Shown: one piece after another, positions 1 to 5,029 of the stretch | Layout: every line of letters begins with the position of its first letter | Position numbering within the stretch: the first letter of the stretch is position 1 | From: Leucothrix mucor | GTDB taxonomy: Bacteria; Pseudomonadota; Gammaproteobacteria; Thiotrichales; Thiotrichaceae | Assembly (NCBI GenBank): GCA_015662325.1 | Contig: DQUJ01000022.1 | Coordinates: forward strand, 1-5,029 | Length of the DNA: 5,029 bases | Direction: 5' to 3' | The notes under the pieces: model-generated | What the model was told of the DNA's origin: nothing | The model's input: the letters and a program-made list of their open reading frames with translations, nothing else | Database searches by the model: none | Position numbers and translations under genes: made by a program

Positions 1-924
1 AATGAAGAAGAAGTTTTTGAATTTGGAATAGATCTAGATAATATGTTTAGATTTTGGGATTGGGTCGGTGGGCGTTATTCTTTATGGTCGGCAGTGGGTT
101 TGTCGAGTATTTTGTATGTCGGTATGGATAACTTTATTGAAATGTTAGAAGGTGCGCATGAGATGGATGAGCACTTTCAAAACGCGCCCTTAGAAGAAAA
201 TCTGCCAGTGATTCTAGCCATGTTAGGTGTTTGGTACGGTAACTTTTTTAATGCGGAATCCAGTGCGATTCTTCCTTATGATCATAATTTACGTATGTTG
301 CCCGCTTATCTGGAGCAAGCAGACATGGAAAGTAACGGTAAATCGGTTGATCGAGAAGGACGACAAACAACGTATTCTACGGGGAAAATTATTTGGGGTG
401 CAGAAGGTATTAATGGGCAACATGCGTTCTACCAGTTACTGCATCAAGGTACGCGCTTAATCCCGACAGATTTTATTGCGTCGATTCAATCACATAAATG
501 TATTAATGATCATTGTAATATTTTAGCGTCTAACTTTTTAGCGCAAACAGAAGCGTTGATGCGTGGGCGCACGATGGAAGAAACGCGTGATCAATTAGAA
601 GAAGCCCATATTGAATTAGATAAGATAGAAGAGCATCTCCCACATATGATTTTTGAAGGCAATCAGCCGAGTAATTCGATTGTTATTAAAAAACTAACAC
701 CGCGTACATTGGGTTCGTTAATTGCAATGTATGAACACAAGATTTTTGTGCAAGGGATTATTTGGAATCTAAATTCCTATGATCAATGGGGTGTTGAACT
801 AGGCAAAAAATTGACTAAGAATATACTGGAAGAGATTGATACGGGAACCAATATCTACGAACACGATAGTTCGACACAGGGCTTAATGGACTGGTTTAGA
901 CAAAACAGTAAAGATTTAAAATAG
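1..924 (+). CDS. pgi: Glucose-6-phosphate isomerase, C-terminal part (5' end outside window)
   Basis: The enzyme interconverts glucose 6-phosphate and fructose 6-phosphate in the cytoplasm (glycolysis and gluconeogenesis). The frame is open from base 1, so this is the last ~307 residues; by alignment to the 549-residue E. coli enzyme about 220 N-terminal residues are missing. The ATG at 43 is internal. Visible family marks are the first phosphoglucose isomerase signature [14 protein letters not shown] (about 58-99), the ESNGK segment, the stretch [14 protein letters not shown] (about 412-453), and the second signature around [11 protein letters not shown] (778-810). The catalytic lysine (E. 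coli Lys514) is at 805-807 and the histidine equivalent to His386 is at 493-495. Oddly, ungapped alignment puts Ala (400-402) where E. coli has catalytic Glu355, with a Glu in the next codon. The gene ends four bases before the bamB stop, on the opposite strand. The family call is very secure; full activity is inferred. Confidence 0.97.
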   Translation, partial: NEEEVFEFGIDLDNMFRFWDWVGGRYSLWSAVGLSSILYVGMDNFIEMLEGAHEMDEHFQNAPLEENLPVILAMLGVWYGNFFNAESSAILPYDHNLRMLPAYLEQADMESNGKSVDREGRQTTYSTGKIIWGAEGINGQHAFYQLLHQGTRLIPTDFIASIQSHKCINDHCNILASNFLAQTEALMRGRTMEETRDQLEEAHIELDKIEEHLPHMIFEGNQPSNSIVIKKLTPRTLGSLIAMYEHKIFVQGIIWNLNSYDQWGVELGKKLTKNILEEIDTGTNIYEHDSSTQGLMDWFRQNSKDLK

Positions 925-928
925 GTTT

Positions 929-2155
929 TTATTGTACAAGCAGTTTACTTAAAACCCCGCTTTTTCCTAAGGTATAAACGGATGTTCCATGGACCGTCGG
1001 TTCGACGTTAAAGCCTGCTGGGTCACCTTGAGTACGTGCTACAAACTGACCATTTGTGCTGTTAATCCAATGTATATTGCCTTGCTTGTCGCCGACTATA
1101 ATAAGTGACGGGCTAACAATAATGGGTGTGCTGGGTTCGCGACGTACAAGGTCATCCATTTTCCACATTGGGTCGCCTGTTTGAGCTTGAAATTTCCAGA
1201 TATTACCTTCTGTATCGCTACTGTAAAGTCCTTGTGGGCTAGCTGAAATACCATTGTTTGATGAGAATTTCTTTGCCCAGCCGATTTTTCCTGTTTCCAG
1301 ATTAATACCCACATTATTGCCATTTAAGCTAGTTGCAAACAGCGCTGTTCCCATGATGCTGAGTTTTCCATCTATATCGACCATGCGATCAAGCTCGCTC
1401 TGGCCTTTAGGTTCTGCAATGGCGAGTTCCCATGCTTGTTGTCCATTTTGTAAAAAGTAGGTGGCTAATTTTCCATTGTCGAAACCTGCAATAACAAAAC
1501 TTCGTGCAGGATCATTTCCTATTATCAGTGGAACGCCTGCACCGTATTGTGAAAGTGCAGGGGTACGTTGACCTTGTTGCCAAACGATTTCACCTGTATT
1601 ACTGGTTAAGCCGTGTAATTTCCCATCAATGGTACGATAGACAACACGGTTATCTTTGGCGCGCGATATGCTTAAAATTTCGCTATTTAAGCGTTCTATC
1701 CAAAGCACTTTACCTGTACTGGCATCTAATGAAATTGCATTGCCGTTGCTGGTGCCAATAAAAATCTGGTCATTCGTTGAATTGCTGTTAATACCCGCAC
1801 TAATGATTTCGCCAATATTGGTTTTCCATAGTGCTTTGCCCGAGTTTTTATCCCAAGCGCTGGCGGTGTAGTTACCTGCTACAAAAATGCTTTTGTTTGT
1901 TATAAATGGGTGTATTTTAGTAATCTGGTTTGCACTTCCTGTATTCACTTGCCATGCTTTTTTGACATTAATTGAATTGCTGATGGGCTTTAATGGTTCC
2001 AGTGGAATTACTTTTGATTTTGTTTCGCCAAATAAACTGCCAATGCTATCTAAAGCTTGGCTGCCAGGGAAGGTTTGGTTGCTACTGCATGCACTTAGGC
2101 CAATACTAGCGGTAATTGAAACAAGGGTAGATAAAAAGAAGTGCTTTTTGTTCAT
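929..2155 (-). CDS. bamB: Outer membrane protein assembly factor BamB (lipoprotein, beta-propeller)
   Basis: BamB is the beta-propeller lipoprotein of the BAM complex, which folds beta-barrel proteins into the outer membrane. The 408 residues compare with 392 in E. coli. Residues 1-22 form a lipoprotein signal peptide: Lys3-Lys4, a hydrophobic core, then the lipobox LSAC with lipidated Cys23. Ser at the next position suits outer-membrane targeting. From about residue 65 on there are repeated PQQ-type blades, each marked by a turn such as NSGKALW, STGKVLW, NTGEIVW, NGQQAW, ETGKIGW, QTGDPMW and NGQF, consistent with a seven- or eight-bladed propeller. The E. coli BamA-contact loop LSLR reads LSQY here (residues 201-204), while the Asp-x-Asp pair is kept as DID (260-262). 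The start ATG is fixed by the signal peptide. A short AAGG lies 9 bases upstream. The gene is last in its cluster, 195 bases after yfgM, and converges on pgi. Usual neighbour der is absent downstream. Confidence 0.96.
   Translation of the reverse strand: MNKKHFFLSTLVSITASIGLSACSSNQTFPGSQALDSIGSLFGETKSKVIPLEPLKPISNSINVKKAWQVNTGSANQITKIHPFITNKSIFVAGNYTASAWDKNSGKALWKTNIGEIISAGINSNSTNDQIFIGTSNGNAISLDASTGKVLWIERLNSEILSISRAKDNRVVYRTIDGKLHGLTSNTGEIVWQQGQRTPALSQYGAGVPLIIGNDPARSFVIAGFDNGKLATYFLQNGQQAWELAIAEPKGQSELDRMVDIDGKLSIMGTALFATSLNGNNVGINLETGKIGWAKKFSSNNGISASPQGLYSSDTEGNIWKFQAQTGDPMWKMDDLVRREPSTPIIVSPSLIIVGDKQGNIHWINSTNGQFVARTQGDPAGFNVEPTVHGTSVYTLGKSGVLSKLLVQ
938..965 (+). terminator. Candidate weak intrinsic terminator for pgi, inside the bamB 3' end
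   Basis: Fourteen bases after the pgi stop, AAGC (938-941) can pair with GCTT (959-962) and GTTT (943-946) with AAAC (952-955). This gives a two-part stem with a small internal loop and an ACTTA apex, and a run of T (961-965) follows. The stem is short and AT-rich, so termination would be inefficient. It lies wholly within the last codons of bamB because only four bases separate the two genes. No stronger hairpin-plus-T-run was found near the pgi end. Confidence 0.25.
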
Positions 2156-2168
2156 AGGGGTTAACCTT
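2156..2168 (-). promoter_or_regulatory. Weak ribosome binding site of bamB
   Basis: Reading the minus strand, AAGG (2168-2165) stands 9 bases before the ATG and is followed by TTAACCCCT. The CCCCT next to the start can pair with AGG of the site, so the site may be partly masked in a three-base-pair hairpin. A second AAGG (2180-2177) lies exactly 12 bases further upstream as part of a short duplicated AT-rich unit, but it is too far from the ATG to serve as the binding site. Confidence 0.4.
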
Positions 2169-2200
2169 TTTTAAAACCTTTAAAAACAAACGTAACAAGA

Positions 2201-2229
2201 ATTATATATTTTTGTTATTTGTATGTTTT
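2201..2229 (-). promoter_or_regulatory. Candidate bamB promoter
   Basis: On the minus strand a perfect TATAAT (2206-2201) lies in a very AT-rich stretch, 45 bases before the bamB ATG. With 17-base spacing the -35 position reads AAAACA (2229-2224), a poor match. A better -35-like TTAACA (2234-2229) is 18 bases from the overlapping hexamer AATATA (2210-2205), so the exact pair is uncertain. Transcription would start near 2194. The run of eight G (C on the transcribed-sense strand) sits just upstream of the -35 region. AT-rich DNA yields chance TATAAT matches, so confidence is moderate. Confidence 0.4.
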
Positions 2230-2235
2230 GTTAAA

Positions 2236-2243
2236 GGGGGGGG
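2236..2243. repeat. Eight-base G:C homopolymer
   Basis: Eight consecutive G on the plus strand (C on the bamB sense strand) stand out in strongly AT-rich intergenic DNA. The tract ends 80 bases before the bamB start codon, about 42-49 bases upstream of the predicted transcription start. Homopolymers of this length are prone to slippage in replication. Confidence 0.95.
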
Positions 2244-2314
2244 ATTTTAAAAAGTGTTTGGTAGAGGTTTTTGCTACACGAGAGTAAAAATTTAAGTATT
2301 TTATACTGTGTCGT

Positions 2315-2334
2315 AACTTTCGTGCAGTAAAGTT
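2315..2334. repeat. Perfect 6-bp inverted repeat with 8-base loop downstream of yfgM
   Basis: AACTTT (2315-2320) and AAAGTT (2329-2334) are exact inverted copies around CGTGCAGT, 17 bases beyond the yfgM stop codon. About 20 bases further along the minus strand is a second small palindrome, AGTAT-AAA-ATACT (2307-2295), then AAATTTTT. Together they could form a weak 3' end for the yfgM transcript or protect it from exonucleases. There is no T-run directly after the first hairpin. The sequence fact is certain; the role is not. Confidence 0.4.
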
Positions 2335-2350
2335 CTCTAGTAATGATTAA

Positions 2351-3019
2351 TTATGATTTAGTTTGGTCGTCGCTAGGCTCAGTAGATACACTTTTCTTAC
2401 CAAGATCATCACGTTTCATTTTAAGGAATTGTACGTTTTGACCTGCAGAACTTAAAATAGCACGATCATAGGCTTCACGTGCTTTATCAAACTCTTTTTT
2501 AGCGAAGTAAATATCACCTTTTATTTCATCTACTAAAGAGCTGTATGCTGTTGGCATTTTTTGATTTGTGATTGCCGCCGCATCGTCTAATTGATTATTT
2601 GCGATATAGACACGCGCTAAACGAAGCTTTGCAATGATTGCAATATCTTCTTGTGAGCTTTGGCTTGCTTGTTGAAGTAAACTAACGCACATCTCTTTAT
2701 CTGATGTATCAGAGGTACAAGCCGTTTTTGCTACTTTTAAAGCGGCTAATGCACTGTAAGGTGTGCCGCTGAAATCAGCAGTGAGTTGTTTCAAAATGTC
2801 TGCTTTTTTTGCGCTGTCTGTGTTCTCATTGTTTAATTGAGCAAATAGACGTGAGCCACCTTCAGCTTTGGTTTTTTGGTGAACTTGCCACTGTTGCCAG
2901 CCAAACATGCCACCGATAGCTAAGGCGATTCCAACCACAACAGAGGTGCCGTTTTCTTTCCACCAGGCTTTCAGTTCCTGTGCTTTTTCCTCGTCTGACT
3001 TTAACTCTATATCTGCCAT
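2351..3019 (-). CDS. yfgM: YfgM family inner-membrane protein with periplasmic TPR-like domain
   Basis: In E. coli, YfgM is an ancillary inner-membrane protein that associates with the SecYEG translocon and the chaperone PpiD, helping traffic of envelope proteins. The 222 residues compare with 206 in E. coli. A short charged cytoplasmic N-terminus (1-22, with the typical E-x-x-K-x-W pattern ending in KAWWKENG) is followed by one membrane helix at about 25-43, rich in glycine, then a Gln/Lys/Trp-rich boundary. The remaining periplasmic part is alpha-helical with two tetratricopeptide-like units near 127-150 and 163-190, and a polar tail. Cys101 and Cys111 are the only cysteines; being periplasmic, they could form a disulfide (inference). 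The start is supported by AAGG 8 bases upstream (3031-3028). It lies 39 bases after hisS, so co-transcription is likely, and precedes bamB as in related bacteria. Confidence 0.92.
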   Translation of the reverse strand: MADIELKSDEEKAQELKAWWKENGTSVVVGIALAIGGMFGWQQWQVHQKTKAEGGSRLFAQLNNENTDSAKKADILKQLTADFSGTPYSALAALKVAKTACTSDTSDKEMCVSLLQQASQSSQEDIAIIAKLRLARVYIANNQLDDAAAITNQKMPTAYSSLVDEIKGDIYFAKKEFDKAREAYDRAILSSAGQNVQFLKMKRDDLGKKSVSTEPSDDQTKS

Positions 3020-3027
3020 TTTTTGTA

Positions 3028-3031
3028 CCTT
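3028..3031 (-). promoter_or_regulatory. Ribosome binding site of yfgM
   Basis: AAGG on the minus strand, 8 bases before the ATG and within the short hisS-yfgM gap. It supports the chosen start and suggests independent translation initiation on a shared message. Confidence 0.55.
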
Positions 3032-3058
3032 ATTTGTGCCTTGTTTTGATAAGCGTGA

Positions 3059-4348
3059 CTATAGCATATGTGTCGAAATGTAATCTGCTAATTTTTCTTG
3101 CGAAAGTGTCACTTGTTCTGTTTTCTTTTGGGAATCTTCTTGCAAGGGTTTAATGGTGATTTCCCCTGCTGCTACTTCACTTTCTCCAAGGATAAATGCA
3201 TAACTTGCGTTTGATTTATCGGCGCGTTTTAACTGTGATTTAAAACTACCTGCACCACCATTTACTAGTAAACGTAGAGCAGGGTGGTTATTGCGAATAG
3301 TTTCTGAGAGTGTGACTCCTGCAAGTTCAGCTTGTTCCCCGAGTAATACAAAATAAGCGTGTGGGTGCTGGTTTGGAATCTCTGTGTTTTTTTCTTCGAG
3401 CAATAACTGCAAACGATCCAAGCCAATGCCAAAACCACAGGCAGGGTTGTCTCGACCGCCAATCTGTTTGACTAAACCATCGTAACGACCCCCCGCGCAA
3501 ATGGTACCTTGCGCGCCGAGTTCTTCGGTAATCCATTCAAATACGGTGCGATTGTAATAATCAATGCCACGTACTAATCGGGAGTTGACTTGATAGGCAA
3601 TACCCATGCTATCGAGGCGTTGTTTTAAGCCTTCAAAATGCGCTTTGGATTCATCATCCAAATAATCTAAAAGATCAGGCGCGTTCGCCACAAGTTCTTT
3701 TAAAGCAGGGTTCTTGGTGTCTAATATTCTTAAAGGGTTTTTATGTAAGCGACGCTTTGAATCTTCATCCAACTGATCTTCGTGTTGACTAAAGTAATTA
3801 ATTAAAATATTACGGTATTTATCACGTGCTTCATTGCTACCGAGAGAGTTAATCTCTAAGCGAATGGTGCTCATATCTAAGCCAAGCAACTTCCAAAGGC
3901 GTGCTGCAATCGCAATGACTTCTGCATCAATATCGGGTGTGGCAATACCATAAGTTTCAATACCCGCTTGATAAAATTGGCGGTAACGTCCTTTTTGTGG
4001 ACGTTCGTGACGAAACATCGGACCGGTGTACCAGATACGTTGCTGTTGATTGTGTAATAAACCGTGTTGAATACCAGCACGAACACAACCGGCAGTACCT
4101 TCTGGGCGCAACGTTAAACTATCTTCGTTACGGTCTTGAAAGGTGTACATTTCTTTTTCGACAATATCGGTGACTTCGCCAATGGTGCGCACAAATAAAT
4201 CAGTCGGCTCAATAATAGGTGTGCGCAACTCTTTGTAACCGTAACTGTTGAATAGTTGGCGCGCGGTGTTTTCGATGAATTGCCAGCTTGCTGATTGATC
4301 GGGAAGAATGTCGCGCATCCCGCGTACTGATTGAATGTTTTTTGCCAT
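3059..4348 (-). CDS. hisS: Histidine--tRNA ligase (class II)
   Basis: This cytoplasmic enzyme attaches histidine to tRNA-His using ATP. The 429 residues compare with 424 in E. coli. The N-terminus MAKNIQSVRGMRDILP is typical and fixes the start. Class II motif 1 is around residues 41-70 (LRTPIIEPTDLF onward). Motif 2 is at about 80-130 with RPEGTAG, the ATP-binding Arg113 in FRHERPQKGRYRQF, and YQAGIE. The histidine-specific motifs follow: LVRGIDYYNRTVFEW (258-272, catalytic Arg260) and AGGRYDGL (285-292). Motif 3 is GFGIGLDRL (305-313). Residues from about 328 to the end form the anticodon-binding domain. All key residues seen are intact, so it should be active. No good Shine-Dalgarno sequence precedes the ATG; the upstream bases read ATAAGCACCA. 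It follows rodZ by 69 bases, where many relatives have ispG between them. Confidence 0.99.
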   Translation of the reverse strand: MAKNIQSVRGMRDILPDQSASWQFIENTARQLFNSYGYKELRTPIIEPTDLFVRTIGEVTDIVEKEMYTFQDRNEDSLTLRPEGTAGCVRAGIQHGLLHNQQQRIWYTGPMFRHERPQKGRYRQFYQAGIETYGIATPDIDAEVIAIAARLWKLLGLDMSTIRLEINSLGSNEARDKYRNILINYFSQHEDQLDEDSKRRLHKNPLRILDTKNPALKELVANAPDLLDYLDDESKAHFEGLKQRLDSMGIAYQVNSRLVRGIDYYNRTVFEWITEELGAQGTICAGGRYDGLVKQIGGRDNPACGFGIGLDRLQLLLEEKNTEIPNQHPHAYFVLLGEQAELAGVTLSETIRNNHPALRLLVNGGAGSFKSQLKRADKSNASYAFILGESEVAAGEITIKPLQEDSQKKTEQVTLSQEKLADYISTHML

Positions 4349-4417
4349 TGGTGCTTATTTTATGTCTAATTTAGAGAGTGGTATGTTTGAATATGTATTC
4401 TGTCGTATATTTAGTCG
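4349..4417 (-). other. rodZ-hisS spacer
   Basis: These 69 AT-rich bases lie where many relatives carry ispG. There is no remnant coding sequence, no convincing terminator, and no -10/-35 pair with acceptable spacing; the best -10-like hexamer, TAAAAT (4362-4357), lacks a partner. Co-transcription of rodZ and hisS is the simplest reading. Confidence 0.5.
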
Positions 4418-5029
4418 TTATTCTATTGTGAAATTAGCGACACTGCCTTTAATATATTCTTGAATATCTTTGGGTTTACCGTCAATGAAAATAGAGACAC
4501 CTTGTGCATTACCAATTCTAAAGGTTAATGGCTTTTCAAATTCAAGCTCTTTCTCTTTGCCAGCAGCAGTTTGACCTTCGTATACTGTTCTCTTGTTTTT
4601 ATCTTTTATACGTAACCAAACCTCTTTTTTAAAGATAAGCTTAATTTTTGCATGGGTGCTGGGTGTTGTGGGATCTACTATAGTTTTGCCTGTATCTTCT
4701 GAAGTTGTTTCTGTATTTGTTTCATCATTAGCTTCGCTTTCGTTTTCAGGATTAGTGACTTTTTCATTGCTTTTTTCAAGGTCAGCTAATTTAGCATTGA
4801 TCTGGGAAATGTTTAATTGATTTTCTTTTTGTAAGGGGGCGGGTGCAGGAATGCTTTGTTCAACAGGTAAAGGCGATGGCATGTTTCCAATCAAAAGGGG
4901 GTTGTCTTCACCCTTGTGGTTCTTTAATTTATCGTCTGTTTGTTGAGAAAAACTATTCCATGTCTCTTTAAACCAATTGGAAACACTAGGCTGCATAATT
5001 AAACCGATAAGAGCACCGAGAATAAGCAA
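4418..5029 (-). CDS. rodZ: RodZ, C-terminal part (cytoskeleton-linked cell-shape protein; 5' end outside window)
   Basis: RodZ spans the inner membrane and couples MreB filaments to the peptidoglycan elongation machinery, supporting rod shape. Only the last 203 codons plus stop are present; the N-terminal helix-turn-helix that binds MreB lies beyond the right edge. The visible part starts within the membrane helix (residues about 1-13, LLILGALIGLIMQ). A periplasmic linker of about 110 residues follows: a Pro-rich piece near 51-66, a possible short helix near 70-90, and an acidic Glu/Asn/Thr-rich piece near 92-120. The end (about 128-203) matches the C-terminal DUF4115 beta domain, with the pattern hydrophobic-x-WLRI, then YEGQ, FRIGNAQGV and IDGKPKDI. 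The TTG at the edge is an ordinary internal leucine codon, not the start. Position upstream of hisS supports the call. Another DUF4115 protein is the only alternative. Confidence 0.88.
   Translation of the reverse strand: MLILGALIGLIMQPSVSNWFKETWNSFSQQTDDKLKNHKGEDNPLLIGNMPSPLPVEQSIPAPAPLQKENQLNISQINAKLADLEKSNEKVTNPENESEANDETNTETTSEDTGKTIVDPTTPSTHAKIKLIFKKEVWLRIKDKNKRTVYEGQTAAGKEKELEFEKPLTFRIGNAQGVSIFIDGKPKDIQEYIKGSVANFTIE

Larger units (their letters stand above)
2156..2350. other. 195-base intergenic region between yfgM and bamB
   Basis: This is the longest gene-free stretch in the window. In leftward (sense) order it contains a 6-bp inverted repeat (2334-2315), an AT-rich 5-bp hairpin (2307-2295) followed by AAATTTTT, an eight-base C run (2243-2236), the candidate promoter (2229-2201), and a duplicated AAGG unit before bamB. 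No open frame in it resembles a protein. Neither hairpin has the GC-rich stem of a good terminator, so read-through from yfgM into bamB is possible. Confidence 0.7.

Noticed and set aside
858..873. Perfect 5-bp hairpin (CGAAC / GTTCG) in the pgi 3' end, considered as a bamB terminator.
   Set aside because: No T-run follows on the minus strand, and the bases encode a conserved Pgi segment (HDSST).
1254..2174. Several open frames on the plus strand opposite bamB (for example 1504-1761 and 1887-2174).
   Set aside because: They lie antisense to a clear full-length bamB, have no recognisable domains, and are what the complementary strand of an AT-rich gene gives by chance.
2236..2243. G-quadruplex formation by the G run.
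   Set aside because: Only one G run is present; no further G tracts lie near enough to build a four-stranded structure.
2258..2290. Hairpin GTAG/CTAC followed by ACACTTTTT on the minus strand, considered as a yfgM terminator.
   Set aside because: The stem is only four base pairs, with a bulge needed to extend it, too weak to call.
3265..4173. Short frames on both strands within hisS.
   Set aside because: hisS is intact with every class II motif, and these frames show no family resemblance.
4593..4820. 75-codon hydrophobic frame opposite rodZ.
   Set aside because: Its hydrophobic character arises from reading the acidic Glu/Asn/Thr-rich rodZ linker backwards (Glu codons TTC/TTT as Phe). There is no supporting start signal.
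1..5029. Search for mobile elements, tRNA or rRNA genes, CRISPR repeats, toxin-antitoxin pairs or defence genes.
   Set aside because: Nothing in the window resembles them; coding space is almost fully occupied by five housekeeping genes.

Overview
The window looks like an ordinary housekeeping stretch of a moderately AT-rich proteobacterial chromosome, most likely gammaproteobacterial. The evidence is the block rodZ-hisS-yfgM-bamB, an order typical of gamma- and betaproteobacteria, and proteins that line up over their whole length with the Escherichia coli forms as I remember them. No genus can be named from the sequence alone.

Layout: the left end (1-924, plus strand) holds the last ~307 residues of glucose-6-phosphate isomerase (pgi), cut by the window edge. 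It converges, with only four bases between stop codons, on a leftward-transcribed cluster that fills the rest of the window. In transcription order (right to left) this cluster is rodZ (4418-5029, cut by the right edge), hisS (3059-4348), yfgM (2351-3019) and bamB (929-2155). Gaps are 69, 39 and 195 bases. The 195-base gap before bamB is the only sizeable non-coding stretch. It holds a candidate bamB promoter, an eight-base G:C homopolymer and two small inverted repeats.

Function: three of the four clustered genes act at the cell envelope. RodZ links the MreB cytoskeleton to the elongation machinery, YfgM is an inner-membrane protein that assists periplasmic traffic near SecYEG, and BamB is a lipoprotein of the outer-membrane beta-barrel assembly complex. 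HisS charges tRNA-His. Pgi is a central glycolytic enzyme unrelated to the cluster.

Compared with the E. coli order rodZ-ispG-hisS-yfgM-bamB-der, ispG is absent between rodZ and hisS, and der does not follow bamB. No mobile element, CRISPR array, tRNA, rRNA or novel multi-gene system was seen. The points worth a second look are small: an alanine where Pgi normally has its catalytic glutamate, altered BamA-contact residues in BamB, the homopolymer upstream of bamB, and the changed gene order.
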